A stretch of 64,000 nt of DNA. It comes from Syntrophales bacterium (GTDB lineage: Bacteria; Desulfobacterota; Syntrophia; Syntrophales; UBA2210). Made by a program: the position numbers and the translations under genes. Shown in pieces: positions 49,019 to 58,720 of this stretch (positions are counted from its first letter, which is position 1; each line of letters starts with the position of its first letter). The notes below the pieces were generated by a model that had not been told where the DNA came from, did no database searches, and was given only the letters and a program-made list of their open reading frames with translations. The stretch lies in contig JALOBE010000004.1 in NCBI GenBank assembly GCA_023228425.1, positions 1 to 64,000 of the forward strand, written 5' to 3'.

Positions 49019-51145
49019 TCAGGGCAGTTCCTCGAGGGCGTCTTTCCGACTCAGCCGGACCTTGCCGTTTTTGTCGATATCGATCACCTTGACGGGAACG
49101 ATGTCACCTTCCTTCAGTACGTCGGTAACCTTGGTCACCCGCCTGTTTTCAAGCTGTGAGATGTGTACGAGGCCGTCAAGACCGGGAATGATTTCCACGA
49201 AGGCGCCGAAATCAACGATTCTCTTGACCGTTCCCATATAGATTTTTCCGATCTCCGCCTCTTCCGTGAGGGCCCTGATCATGGCGATTGCCCGTTCCGA
49301 CGCTTCCGGCTCGCTCGAAGCGATGCTCACGCTGCCGTCGTCTTCGACGTCGATGGAGCAGCCTGTCTCGCTGATGATGTGGCGGATATTTTTCCCGCCC
49401 GTTCCGATGACGTCACGGATGCGGTCGGGATTGATCTTGATGACGGTGATCCGCGGAGCGTAACGAGACATTTCGGGTCGCGGCTCCGAAAGGGTCTTCT
49501 CCATTTCTGAAAGGATGTGAAGCCGCCCCGCTTTTGCCTGTGACAAAGCCTGCCGCAGAATGTCCGCGGTGATGCCGTCGATCTTGATGTCCATCTGCAT
49601 AGCCGTGATTCCCTTCCGGGTTCCGCAGACCTTGAAATCCATGTCGCCGGCGTGATCTTCATCGCCGAGGATATCGGACAGCATGGCTACCCGGTCACCT
49701 TCCTTGAGAAGACCCATGGCGATTCCCGCAACAAGAGTCTTTATGGGAACGCCGCCGTCAAGAAGCGACAGGGTTCCGCCGCAGACAGTGGCCATGGATG
49801 ACGAGCCGTTGGAGGACATGATCTCGGAAACGATCCTGATGGTGTAGGGGAATTCCTCCGCTGACGGCATGACAGGAATCAGAGCGCGTCGGGCGAGAAC
49901 GCCGTGTCCGATTTCACGGCGGCCGGGACCCCTCAGAAACCGCGCTTCACCGACGCAGTAGGGCGGAAAATTATAATGCAGCATGAAGGTGCGCAGTTCT
50001 TCTCCACCGATACCGTCCAGGCGCTGCTCGTCGGCCGAGGTTCCCAGGGTCATCATGGTCATCGCCTGGGTTTCCCCGCGGGTGAATATGGCCGATCCGT
50101 GGGTCCGGGGCAGAATTCCAACTTCACAGGTTATAGGACGTATTTCCTTGGGGGAACGTCCGTCGATCCTCACGTTCTCATCGAGAATCATGCTCCTGAT
50201 GACGGCCTTTTCAAGCCCTTCAAGAACAGTTCCCACCTGGGACGCCATCAGGACGTCATCGGTCGCGAGTTCTTCTTTTACCGCCAGGCGGACGTCTCTG
50301 ATCGCGGCGGAGCGTTGTGCCTTTGTCTTGATGCGGTATGCCGCCGAGAGACCTTCAAGGGCCCGTTCCTTGACTGAAACTACAAGTTCGTCGGGGATAA
50401 GGGGAACTTCAAAGGCCTGCTTTTCCTTGCCCACGGCGTCGCGCAGGCGGTCCTGAAGTTCAATGGCCGGCTTCAGTGAATCAAGGCCGAAGCTGATGGC
50501 TTCCAGAAGTGAGTCCTCATCCGCTTCCAGGGATCCTCCTTCAACCATGACAAGGTTGATGTCATATTCATCGCTGCCGGGAGAACGAGGGATTTTTCTG
50601 CCCACCAGGAAGAGATCGATGTCGCCGGCTTCCAGGTCTTCCGCCCTGGGATTGCAGATGAGCTGTCCATCCCGGCGGGCGATCCGGGCGCCGGCGATAG
50701 GACCGTCAAAGGGTATGTCCGACATGGTGAGGGCCGCCGATGCCCCGAGCATGGCGGCAATATCGGAGCCGTTGTCGCTGTCATAGGAAAGGACCGTGGC
50801 AATTATCTGGGTTTCGTAGCTCCAACCTCTGGGGAAAAGCGGGCGTATTGACCGGTCGATAAACCGGGAAGTGAGGGTTTCCTTTTCGTTTGGACGCCCT
50901 TCGCGCTTGAAGAATCCTCCGGGAATCTTGCCCGCCGCGGACGTCATTTCCTGGTAGTCAACGGTCAGGGGAAGAAAATCAATGCCCTCCCGTTTCGTCT
51001 TCTGGGAAACGGCAGTGACCAGAACAACGGTATCACCGTAACGGACGTAGGCGGACCCGTTGGCCTGACCCGCCACATAATTGGTTCTGATAGATATTTC
51101 CCTGCCCGCAAATTCTGCAGTAAACACGTTGTTCATTGTTTTCAT
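49019..51145 (-). CDS. pnp: polyribonucleotide nucleotidyltransferase
   Basis: A 708-residue phosphorolytic exoribonuclease. Two RNase PH domains (about 12-225 and about 310-530) flank a helical linker; the second has EIMSSNGSSSMATVCGG with active-site residues. A KH domain with IGTGGKNIRHIISETG lies near 563-578 and an S1 domain near 620-690 (GTVKRIVDFGAFVEIIPG, DGLVHISQL). It degrades mRNA from the 3' end. rpsO precedes by 22 bp, the classic rpsO-pnp arrangement. Confidence 0.96.
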   Translation of the reverse strand: MKTMNNVFTAEFAGREISIRTNYVAGQANGSAYVRYGDTVVLVTAVSQKTKREGIDFLPLTVDYQEMTSAAGKIPGGFFKREGRPNEKETLTSRFIDRSIRPLFPRGWSYETQIIATVLSYDSDNGSDIAAMLGASAALTMSDIPFDGPIAGARIARRDGQLICNPRAEDLEAGDIDLFLVGRKIPRSPGSDEYDINLVMVEGGSLEADEDSLLEAISFGLDSLKPAIELQDRLRDAVGKEKQAFEVPLIPDELVVSVKERALEGLSAAYRIKTKAQRSAAIRDVRLAVKEELATDDVLMASQVGTVLEGLEKAVIRSMILDENVRIDGRSPKEIRPITCEVGILPRTHGSAIFTRGETQAMTMMTLGTSADEQRLDGIGGEELRTFMLHYNFPPYCVGEARFLRGPGRREIGHGVLARRALIPVMPSAEEFPYTIRIVSEIMSSNGSSSMATVCGGTLSLLDGGVPIKTLVAGIAMGLLKEGDRVAMLSDILGDEDHAGDMDFKVCGTRKGITAMQMDIKIDGITADILRQALSQAKAGRLHILSEMEKTLSEPRPEMSRYAPRITVIKINPDRIRDVIGTGGKNIRHIISETGCSIDVEDDGSVSIASSEPEASERAIAMIRALTEEAEIGKIYMGTVKRIVDFGAFVEIIPGLDGLVHISQLENRRVTKVTDVLKEGDIVPVKVIDIDKNGKVRLSRKDALEELP

Positions 51146-51167
51146 TTCCTCCTTGAAATGATGAAGA

Positions 51168-51434
51168 TTACCGTCTCAGGCCGAGTCGCTGGATAATGTC
51201 CCGGTAACGGTCTATCTGGGTATTTTTTAAGTAGTCCAGCAGGCGCCGCCGTTTTCCGACCAGCTTCAGCAGGCCCCGGCGGGAATGATGATCTTTTTTG
51301 TGTACCTTGAAGTGTTCCGTCAAGTATTCGATACGCGCGCTGAGCAGGGCGATCTGTACCTCGGGGGAACCCGTGTCATTGTCATGCTTTTTGTATGTGC
51401 TGATAATGTCCTTTTTCTTGCTTTCGTCTAACAC
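51168..51434 (-). CDS. rpsO: 30S ribosomal protein S15
   Basis: An 88-residue ribosomal protein. The start was set at GTG 51434 because GGAG lies 8 nt upstream and the length is normal; a GTG at 51443 overlaps that SD. KHDNDTGSPEVQIALLSARI and HSRRGLLKLVGKRRRLLDYL are S15 hallmarks. The RNA leader of such genes is often autoregulated; no special fold was examined. Between truB and pnp. Confidence 0.96.
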   Translation of the reverse strand: MLDESKKKDIISTYKKHDNDTGSPEVQIALLSARIEYLTEHFKVHKKDHHSRRGLLKLVGKRRRLLDYLKNTQIDRYRDIIQRLGLRR

Positions 51435-51478
51435 CGTTATCACTCCTCTCTGTGTATATGAGTCATCCTCGTACTGTG

Positions 51479-52411
51479 TCAGTTAAAAACACGAACAAGC
51501 TTGAGTATCTGTTCCCGTGCCCCTGCCGTCTTCAGCGCTTCCGGAGACAGCATCATCCGCGCTACGGCAACCATCCGTCCGTCATCGCGTACCAGCCGGA
51601 CCAGGTCTCCCCGGTCCACCGCCGGGATGGCCGCCTTCTTCAGAATGCCACCCTCCGGTTGATACCCTTCCCGAATTCTGCGGGCCAGTTCGTCGTCGAC
51701 GGTTATGGCTCGGCAGGTGTCGAGCACCCGCTCAAGGGGGACCAGGTTGTCCCGCACCATACGGGCGCCCCCACCGTTGACCAGGTCATCCAGACGAAGA
51801 GCGTTCTTTTCACAGAACCGGCCGCTTCGGGTTCTCCTGAGACTCGCCAGGGCTGCTCCGCAGCCGAGACGGGCCCCCATGTCGTTGCACAGGGTCCGGA
51901 TGTATGTCCCCTTCGAACAGGCCACCATAAACGTGACATAAGGCAGTGAAAATGACTCAATCTCGATGCCGTGAATGGTGATTTCCTTCACCGGAGTATC
52001 GAGGACAACCCCGTTTCTTGCCCAGCGATGGTGTGGCCTGCCCCGGTATTTCGCTGCTGAATAACGGGGAACTTTCTGCTCCATTCTTCCCACGAAGGCT
52101 CCGGCCGCCGATTCCAACGCCTGCCGCGTTACGTTTCCCGGGTCCCGCCCGGACAGGACGGTGCCTGTTATGTCTTGTGTGTCGGTGGTGATGCCCAGCA
52201 TCATTGTGGCCCGGTATTCCTTGTCGTCCTCCGCGAGAAAAGGCGCCATTTTCGTTCCCTCATTGATGCAGAGGGGAAGTACTCCCGTTGCCAGGGGATC
52301 GAGCGTTCCCGTGTGTCCGATTTTTCGAATTCCCAGTATCTTTCGCAGGTCCCGTACGACATCGAAGGAGGTCTTGCCCGCCGGCTTGTCCACAACGACG
52401 ATGCCGCTCAT
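51479..52411 (-). CDS. truB: tRNA pseudouridine-55 synthase
   Basis: A 310-residue enzyme that makes pseudouridine 55 in the tRNA T loop. Catalytic Asp38 lies in GHTGTLDPLATGVLP (32-46), and KEYRATMMLGITTDTQD follows. The C-terminal PUA-like region has LVRLVRDDGRMVAVARM. The ATG at 52411 (MSGIVVVDKPAGKTS) has AGGCGGA upstream and leaves a 25-bp gap to the preceding gene; the frame to 52498 would overlap it. Start at 52450 is an alternative. Confidence 0.93.
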   Translation of the reverse strand: MSGIVVVDKPAGKTSFDVVRDLRKILGIRKIGHTGTLDPLATGVLPLCINEGTKMAPFLAEDDKEYRATMMLGITTDTQDITGTVLSGRDPGNVTRQALESAAGAFVGRMEQKVPRYSAAKYRGRPHHRWARNGVVLDTPVKEITIHGIEIESFSLPYVTFMVACSKGTYIRTLCNDMGARLGCGAALASLRRTRSGRFCEKNALRLDDLVNGGGARMVRDNLVPLERVLDTCRAITVDDELARRIREGYQPEGGILKKAAIPAVDRGDLVRLVRDDGRMVAVARMMLSPEALKTAGAREQILKLVRVFN

Positions 52412-52436
52412 ATCCGCCTTTCGTTCCTCGGTCCGC

Positions 52437-53765
52437 TCATGTCCGGTCATTCTCTCCGGCCTCCTCATCATCCAGATGGTCGGCCACAACGGCATCAACC
52501 CTGTTTCTCACATCTTCCAGACTTCCCGCAATCCTGCAGGCTGATGCGTTTCGGTGGCCTCCTCCCCCGAAGACCCGGGCCGCCCGTTCCACGTCCGCCG
52601 ATCCCTTTGACCTGAAACTGACCTTCCAGGATCCGTCGACCATTTCGAAGTATGTCAGGGCTATGCGGATCCCTTCGATGGCCCGGACCTGATCGACGAT
52701 GCCTTCGGCATGCTCGGGCAGGGCCCGCTCTTCTCTCATGGTGGCCTGGTCCAGGACCACGGAGCCGACCATTCCCCCATGGCTCAGGCGCAGGGTTCCC
52801 AAGGCCCGGGTCATGAGTCTCACGGCTGTAAGCGCCCGTGTCTCATAAATGTTTTCCGATACCTCCCGGGGATCAGCGCCGGCATCCACGAGCCGGGCGG
52901 CAAGGACGAAGGTGTCCCGGCCGGTGTTTGAATACCTGAAAGAGCCCGTGTCGGTGATCACCGCCGTGTAAATGTTCACGGCAACCTCTGTCGTCAGGGG
53001 AACACCCAGCCTGTCGATGATGCGCACCAGCAGTTCTCCCGTCGAACTGACCGTGGTGTCGATCAGGGAAAGGGGCCCCTCAGTATCGTTCGGACGATGG
53101 TGATCGATGATGATCAGCCTGTCCACGGACTTGATTTTTTCGGCTTCAGTCCCGATCCTCTCCGGTTCGTTACAGTCGAGCAGAACAACCGCGTCGAACC
53201 GGTCCACGGAACCGAGCGTGTGGGCAATCGCGCCGACTCCCGGAAGAAACCGGTATATGTCGGGTACTTTGTCCTGGCAGAAAACGAGAGCCTCCTTGCC
53301 CATGCCCCGAAGGACGTGGGAAAGGGCAAGAAGAGAGCCTATGGCGTCTCCGTCGGGACGCACATGAGACGCGAGCAGGAGCGACCGGGACTGGCGGATG
53401 GCATCGGCCACCCGATCCGCCGCGGGAGTCTCGATCCTGGTCAGAATCCGCTCTATGCGCGCCCCGTAGTCGAAGGATTCGTCGAAGGTGAATTCGATAT
53501 TCGGCACGTACCGAAGCTTCAGGTGCTTTCCCAGTTCCCGCTTGAAAAAGCTCGTAGCCTTTTTAAGCCCCTCCGCCGTTTCCTTTGTGTAGCCTTCTTC
53601 TCCCATCCTGACAAAAAATATCCGGGCAAACCGCAGGTCGTCGGACATCTTTACGCCCGTTACGGTAAGATTCTGAATTCGGGGATCGGCGACGTCGCGA
53701 AGTATCAGACGCGACAGCTCCGCCTTTATGAGATCGGCTACCCGGTCTGCCCTCTTATGAGTCAT
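52437..53765 (-). CDS. RbfA-NrnA fusion: ribosome-binding factor A + DHH nanoRNase
   Basis: One uninterrupted 442-residue frame joins two proteins usually encoded by adjacent genes. Residues 1-110 are RbfA (KRADRVADLIKAELSRLI, RDVADPRI, DLRFARIFF, RYVPNIEFTFDESFDYG), a 30S maturation factor. Residues 122-435 are a DHH/DHHA1 phosphoesterase: HVRPDGDAIGS (134-144), LLDCNEPERIG (195-205), the DHH at 221-223 and FGGGGHRNASACRI near the end. NrnA hydrolyses nanoRNA and pAp. The linker is only about 10 residues and lies where the rbfA stop should be. A genuine fusion seems likely, because both reading frames stay intact and motif-bearing. ATG 53765 overlaps the ylxP stop by 11 bp. Confidence 0.87.
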   Translation of the reverse strand: MTHKRADRVADLIKAELSRLILRDVADPRIQNLTVTGVKMSDDLRFARIFFVRMGEEGYTKETAEGLKKATSFFKRELGKHLKLRYVPNIEFTFDESFDYGARIERILTRIETPAADRVADAIRQSRSLLLASHVRPDGDAIGSLLALSHVLRGMGKEALVFCQDKVPDIYRFLPGVGAIAHTLGSVDRFDAVVLLDCNEPERIGTEAEKIKSVDRLIIIDHHRPNDTEGPLSLIDTTVSSTGELLVRIIDRLGVPLTTEVAVNIYTAVITDTGSFRYSNTGRDTFVLAARLVDAGADPREVSENIYETRALTAVRLMTRALGTLRLSHGGMVGSVVLDQATMREERALPEHAEGIVDQVRAIEGIRIALTYFEMVDGSWKVSFRSKGSADVERAARVFGGGGHRNASACRIAGSLEDVRNRVDAVVADHLDDEEAGENDRT

Positions 53766-54093
53766 CGAACTTACCTTCTCGAAGATAGACATCTTCGCCG
53801 TAATCGGACAGGGTGAGCAGTTCTTTTTTCGCGTCCACTATTTCAACCAGACGAAGGTCTTCCATATAATTCATGATGGTACTCATGGTGGAATCGATGT
53901 GCCCCCGTTCGTTTCCCACGACGGCAAAGCCCAGGGTGCATCGTTTCCAGTTGTCGTTATCGCCGACTTCCGCCATGGATATATTAAAGGTATTTCGAAC
54001 ACGGGCCGTCACTTTTCGTACCACGGCGCGCTTTTCCTTCAGCGACCGGCACTCGGGTATAAATAACTTGATTATGCCTGTTCCCACTACCAC
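53755..54093 (-). CDS. ylxP: DUF503 family protein (YlxP)
   Basis: A 112-residue protein between infB and rbfA, as in many Firmicutes and deltaproteobacteria. GTG at 54093 was chosen since AAGGAG lies 7 nt upstream; the frame extends to 54177 without similarity. SLKEKRAVVRKVTARVRN and MAEVGDNDNWKRCTLGF are the DUF503 signatures. Its role is unknown in general, though position points to ribosome assembly or initiation. Confidence 0.88.
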   Translation of the reverse strand: MVVGTGIIKLFIPECRSLKEKRAVVRKVTARVRNTFNISMAEVGDNDNWKRCTLGFAVVGNERGHIDSTMSTIMNYMEDLRLVEIVDAKKELLTLSDYGEDVYLREGKFDDS

Positions 54094-54219
54094 ACTGAAA
54101 CTCCTTCGGGTTCCCGGAGGTTCCTCGCGGGCCGCCGAACACTGCTCCGAATGTCGCCCCCGGGAGGGGCGTGCCATACGGAACGACCTGTTCTTCAGAG
54201 CAACGGCGCGGGGCTCGCC

Positions 54220-56712
54220 TCAACCCTTCGTTCCCTCGAGAGTCCGCTCAACTTTCCGTTTCGTGTAGGTTTCAACGATGTCCCCTACCCGTATGTCATC
54301 GAACCCGTCAACGCCGATGCCGCACTCATACCCCGACGCGACCTCTTTGACGTCGTCCTTGAATCGTTTCAGGGATAGGAACTTGCCGTTGTGTATGACA
54401 ATCCCGTCCCTGATAAGCCGGAGAAGGGAGCTTCTCGCCAGTTTGCCGCTTGTGACATAACTGCCGGCTATGACACCCACCTTGGGGATCCTGAAGATTT
54501 CCCGTACCTCCGCGGTGCCTTCTCGCTCTTCTTCGTACAGGGGTTCCAGGAGACCTTCCATTGCGGCCCTGACTTCAGCGATGGCTTCGTATATGATTTC
54601 ATAAAACTTGAGATCCACGCCTTCCTGTTCTGCCAGGTCAATAATGCGGGCGTCGGGACGGACCCGGTAGCCTATGATGACCGCCTCTGAAGCGGAGGCG
54701 AGCATGACGTCATTCTCGTTAATAGTTCCCACCGAGGCGTGAATAATGGAGAGCTTGATTTCATCTGTGCTGATTTTCTGCAGGGCTTCCGAAAGAGCCT
54801 CGATGGATCCCTGCACGTCGCCCTTGAGTACAACCCTGAGTTCCTTCGCCCCTTCTTTAATCCGCTCATAGAGCTGTTCCAGGGTGACCTTGGAGGTCAT
54901 GGAAAGCTTTTTCTCCCGCTCCTTACGGGCCATGTACTCTCCTATTTCCCTGGCTTTCTTCTCATCCTCAACGCAGACGAAATCGATGCCCACGGAAGGA
55001 ACTTTCGAGAAACCGATAACTTCGATGGGCGTCGAGGGGCCGGCCGATGAGACTCTTTTCCCCTGGTCGTCAATCATGGCCCGCACTTTTCCGTATTCTG
55101 TTCTTGAAACAAAGGCGTCTCCCTCGTGAAGCGTTCCCTCCTGTATGATGACCGTCGCCACGGGCCCCCGGCCCTTGTCGAGCTTGCTTTCGATGATGAT
55201 GCCCTGGGCGGGCCTGTCGGGATCGGCCTTGAGTTCCAGAATGTCTGCCTGAAGCAGGATCAGTTCGAGCAGGTCGTCGATCCCTCGATTCTCCTTGGCT
55301 GAAACATCCGCGAATATGGTGTCGCCGCCCCAGTCTTCCGGGACCAGACCGTGCTGGGACAATTGAGTCCGGATCCTTTCCCTGTCGGCTCCGGGTTTGT
55401 CGATTTTGTTGACGGCCACGATAATGGGAACACCGGCGGCACGAGAGTGGTTGATGGCCTCCACGGTCTGGTCCATGACCCCGTCGTCGGCCGCGACAAC
55501 AAGAACCACGATGTCGGTTACTTTGGCGCCTCTGGCACGCATGGTGGTAAAGGCTTCATGGCCCGGCGTATCAAGGAAAACAATGTCCCGGTCGTTGATA
55601 TGAACGTGGTAGGCGCCGATGGCCTGGGTGATTCCCCCCGTTTCGTCGTCAATGACGTTGGTCTTCCGGATAACGTCCAGGAGGGATGTTTTACCGTGAT
55701 CCACATGTCCCATGACGGTTACCACCGGGGCCCGGGGACGGAGCTTCTCGGGCGTGGCTTCTGTCTTGGGGATAACCTCATCGTATTCGAAAGTCACCGT
55801 TTCCACCTGGTATCCGAACTCACCGGCCACCAGCGTCGCCACGTCGGCGTCGATGGACTGGTTTATGGTTACCATCATGCCCATGCCCATGAGCTTCGAG
55901 ATCACCTCGTTTGTTTTTACACCCATTCTCTTTGCCAGATCGCCGACCTGGATAGCTTCGTCCACCTTTATCCGCCTTTTAATCGCTTTGGGCGTGGTGA
56001 TTTCCGTTTTTTTGGGGACGACGGCAACCGGCTTTCTCTGTGCCTTCCAGGCAACGACCGCTTCGGGGTCCCGTTCCTTCCTGCCACGCCGTTCCTTTCG
56101 TTCCACGATCTGTTTGACAAAGGCCTTCTTGCGGGCGGGCACTTCCTCCACGGGGACGGGAACGGGCCGCTTCCTCTTTTTCGCTTCCGGGACGGCGTCC
56201 TCGGCGGCTGTGGCCGGTTTTTCTTTCTCCTCCAGTTCTTTCTCCGCCTCGGGAGGGATCGGAATCACGTCCGCCTCCGGCTGAACCGGTGACTTGTCGG
56301 CGACTTTATCGCGTTTGACTTCTTTCGGTTTTTCAGGCGCTCGCCGTTCTTCTTCCGCCGGTGCCGAAGGCTCGGGTGCCGTGGGTTCCGGTGCCGCAAG
56401 TTCAACTGCCGCAGGTTCAGGCGTCGCGGCTTCAGAGGCTTTGCTGTCCTCCGGCGTTTCTTCCACGACGGGTGGCGCCGGCTTTTCTTTCCGAACTGCT
56501 CTTCGGCGAATAACCGTTGATTTTACACGCTTTTCTACAACTTTGTCAGGTTCGCCCAAGGCAAATTCCCGCTTGGCACGATCGACGTCACTCTTTTCGA
56601 GAGTACTGGAATGAGACTTCACGGCTATGCCGATTTTTTCCAGGCGAGCGATGAGTTCTTTCGTTTCGATGGCGAGTTCTTTTGCAAGGTCGTACACTCT
56701 TTTTTTGGGCAT
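54220..56712 (-). CDS. infB: translation initiation factor IF-2
   Basis: An 830-residue GTPase that positions initiator tRNA. It has IF2N modules at 1-52 and about 251-302, and a low-complexity Pro/Glu/Ala and Lys/Arg-rich linker at about 75-235. The GTPase has G1 GHVDHGKT (335-342), DTPGHEAF (381-388) and NKID (435-438). The C-terminal domains II-IV end in YTKRKVERTLEG. Follows nusA by 46 bp. Confidence 0.96.
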   Translation of the reverse strand: MPKKRVYDLAKELAIETKELIARLEKIGIAVKSHSSTLEKSDVDRAKREFALGEPDKVVEKRVKSTVIRRRAVRKEKPAPPVVEETPEDSKASEAATPEPAAVELAAPEPTAPEPSAPAEEERRAPEKPKEVKRDKVADKSPVQPEADVIPIPPEAEKELEEKEKPATAAEDAVPEAKKRKRPVPVPVEEVPARKKAFVKQIVERKERRGRKERDPEAVVAWKAQRKPVAVVPKKTEITTPKAIKRRIKVDEAIQVGDLAKRMGVKTNEVISKLMGMGMMVTINQSIDADVATLVAGEFGYQVETVTFEYDEVIPKTEATPEKLRPRAPVVTVMGHVDHGKTSLLDVIRKTNVIDDETGGITQAIGAYHVHINDRDIVFLDTPGHEAFTTMRARGAKVTDIVVLVVAADDGVMDQTVEAINHSRAAGVPIIVAVNKIDKPGADRERIRTQLSQHGLVPEDWGGDTIFADVSAKENRGIDDLLELILLQADILELKADPDRPAQGIIIESKLDKGRGPVATVIIQEGTLHEGDAFVSRTEYGKVRAMIDDQGKRVSSAGPSTPIEVIGFSKVPSVGIDFVCVEDEKKAREIGEYMARKEREKKLSMTSKVTLEQLYERIKEGAKELRVVLKGDVQGSIEALSEALQKISTDEIKLSIIHASVGTINENDVMLASASEAVIIGYRVRPDARIIDLAEQEGVDLKFYEIIYEAIAEVRAAMEGLLEPLYEEEREGTAEVREIFRIPKVGVIAGSYVTSGKLARSSLLRLIRDGIVIHNGKFLSLKRFKDDVKEVASGYECGIGVDGFDDIRVGDIVETYTKRKVERTLEGTKG

Positions 56713-56758
56713 GCTTGAAACTCCTGCTTATACGCCGGGTGCTTTCGCGGAGCATCCT

Positions 56759-58120
56759 CTATTGAGCGGGCGCGTCTTTATTGATCTCTTCCCTGTCTTC
56801 ATCCGGTTCCGGTTCTGGTTCAGTTACAGTGCGTGCTCCGGCATCGATGTGCTCATGCTCCTGTTCGGCTTCCTCCTCCTCGTCGGCTCCATCGAACCGT
56901 GAGGCCTGGGCGATCCATGAGGCCGCTTTGTCTCTGGTTACTTTGAGGGCGGTTCCGAGCACCTCGGGATCGGCCGAGGTTATCATGGGAATTGTCTTGA
57001 ATCCCTGGTTGAAGAGCATCTCCGCGGTTGTGGCGTCCACACCGGGGATTCTCTGGAGCGCCTTGATCGCCTCTTCTCTCTGGGCGTCCACGGACGAGCC
57101 GCTCTTAACGTCTATCTTCCAGCCCGTCAGGCGTGCCGCCAGTCGCACGTTCTGCCCGTTCTTGCCGATGGCCAGAGAAAGCTGATCGTCGGGGACGATG
57201 ACTTCGATTGACCGTCCCTCCTCGTCGATGAAAACACGGTCAACCTTTGCCGGTGAAAGGGCGCTGCAGACATAGGAAACAGGATTGTCGGCGTAGGGGA
57301 CGATATCGATCTTTTCTCCCCGCAGTTCCTGGACAACCCCCTGGACCCGCGATCCGCGCATGCCCACGCAGGCACCCACGGGATCGATATCGCGGTCCTT
57401 TGTTCTGACGGCAATTTTTGTTCGGTGGCCCGGTTCCCGTGCCACGTTGACAATTTCGATAAAACCCTCCGATATTTCCGGGACTTCAAGTTCAAAGAGG
57501 CACTTGATAAAAGCGGGGTGTGTTCGCGACAGGATGATCTGGGGACCCTTCGATATATGTTTGACATCCACGATATAGGCCCTGATGCGCTCACCCCGCT
57601 TGAAGGTCTCCCGGTAAATCTGTTCAGATGTCGGAATGATTCCCTCCGCCCTTCCGAGATTCACGATGATGTTTCCGCCTTCAAAGCGTTGCACGGAACC
57701 GTTTGCCAGTTCTCCCTTGCGATCCTTGAATTCTTCATAGATGATATCCCGCTCGGCATCCTTGACTTTCTGTATTATAATCTGTTTTGCGGCCTGCACG
57801 CCAATGCGCCCGAAGGTATTGGTTTCGATTTTCATGCCCAGACTGTCTCCGAGCTCCGCGCCCTCGTCAAGGGCGGCCCGGGCTTCCTCCAGCGATACCT
57901 GCATGTCCGGATGGATTACCTCGTTGACCACCGTCTTGAACTGAAAGACTTCGACTTCACCTATTTCTTCGTTGTAGGCGGCTTCCAGTTCCAGATCCTG
58001 TCCCATTTTCTTTTTTGCGGCCGTCAAAACCGCCGTTTCAAGGGCATCGACAATGATGTCGCGGTCGAGTCCCTTTTCTTTGCCAAGCTGATCAATAAGA
58101 CGTTTCAGATCTGGTCCCAT
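56759..58120 (-). CDS. nusA: transcription termination/antitermination factor NusA
   Basis: A 453-residue RNA polymerase partner. N-terminal domain about 1-130, an S1 domain (about 133-200; GERIRAYIVDVKHISKGPQI), and two KH domains (GACVGMRGSRVQGVVQEL and LAIGKNGQNVRLAARLTGW). A helix-hairpin-helix-like part follows (IPGVDATTAEMLFNQG). The final 40 residues are acidic. Precedes infB, follows rimP by 21 bp. Confidence 0.95.
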   Translation of the reverse strand: MGPDLKRLIDQLGKEKGLDRDIIVDALETAVLTAAKKKMGQDLELEAAYNEEIGEVEVFQFKTVVNEVIHPDMQVSLEEARAALDEGAELGDSLGMKIETNTFGRIGVQAAKQIIIQKVKDAERDIIYEEFKDRKGELANGSVQRFEGGNIIVNLGRAEGIIPTSEQIYRETFKRGERIRAYIVDVKHISKGPQIILSRTHPAFIKCLFELEVPEISEGFIEIVNVAREPGHRTKIAVRTKDRDIDPVGACVGMRGSRVQGVVQELRGEKIDIVPYADNPVSYVCSALSPAKVDRVFIDEEGRSIEVIVPDDQLSLAIGKNGQNVRLAARLTGWKIDVKSGSSVDAQREEAIKALQRIPGVDATTAEMLFNQGFKTIPMITSADPEVLGTALKVTRDKAASWIAQASRFDGADEEEEAEQEHEHIDAGARTVTEPEPEPDEDREEINKDAPAQ

Positions 58121-58141
58121 TGAATTATTCCTCCACCTTGT

Positions 58142-58615
58142 TCACAATTCATACTTGAGATTCGCCCTGTCGATGATACTGCGCGGTATGCGGCAGTGCT
58201 TTCCTTCCACGTCGACCACCACGATCCCGGTATTCCCGTCGGTGATGTAATCCACAAGGCATCCCGTGAAATTTTTTCGTCCGTCGATGCTCTCCCTGGT
58301 TCTGATTTTTATGGTTTTTCCCCGAAAGGCGAGAAAGTCCTTATCCCGGCTGAGGGGACGATCGAGGCCGGGCGACGAAACTTCGAGGTCGTAGGGACCG
58401 GGAGGTATGTCGTATACGGAAAGTACATCTCCTATTTCATGACTTACCCGTGCGCAATCATCAACGGTGACACCGCTGCCGCTGTCGATATAGATCCGTA
58501 CCAGCCATCGCGCTTTTCCGCGTCTGCACTCAACGAGAACGAGTTCAAGGTCTTCGGCCTCGATGATCGGTTCGATCATCTTCCGGATCCGCACCTCGTA
58601 TGATCCACGCTCCAT
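58142..58615 (-). CDS. rimP: ribosome maturation factor RimP
   Basis: A 157-residue factor for 30S assembly. ELVLVECRRGKARWLVRIYI, DDCARVSHEIGDVLSVYD and YDLEVSSPGLDRPL are the RimP signatures, and the C-terminal SH3-like barrel holds FTGCLVDYI. It leads the rimP-nusA-infB-ylxP-rbfA block. Confidence 0.93.
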   Translation of the reverse strand: MERGSYEVRIRKMIEPIIEAEDLELVLVECRRGKARWLVRIYIDSGSGVTVDDCARVSHEIGDVLSVYDIPPGPYDLEVSSPGLDRPLSRDKDFLAFRGKTIKIRTRESIDGRKNFTGCLVDYITDGNTGIVVVDVEGKHCRIPRSIIDRANLKYEL

Positions 58616-58634
58616 GGTCGCTGTAACCGTAAAT

Positions 58635-58659
58635 GAAAAAAGTGGGCGGGGCCCACTTT
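58635..58659 (-). terminator. terminator between tRNA-Gly and rimP
   Basis: A 9-bp perfect stem AAAGTGGGC/GCCCACTTT (58639-58659), loop of three, followed on the minus strand by a T-rich tract. It would end the tRNA-Gly transcript or act as an attenuator for the rimP operon, since little room is left for a separate promoter before rimP (start 58615). Confidence 0.8.
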
Positions 58660-58720
58660 AAGTCAAGTGAATTTCTTTCGAAATCCCTATCATAAAGCAA
58701 CTGTCATTGCAATGAAAAAA

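Noticed and set aside
55351..56292. 313-residue plus-strand frame
   Set aside because: Antisense to the infB linker and GTPase, with low-complexity repeats that mirror the linker.
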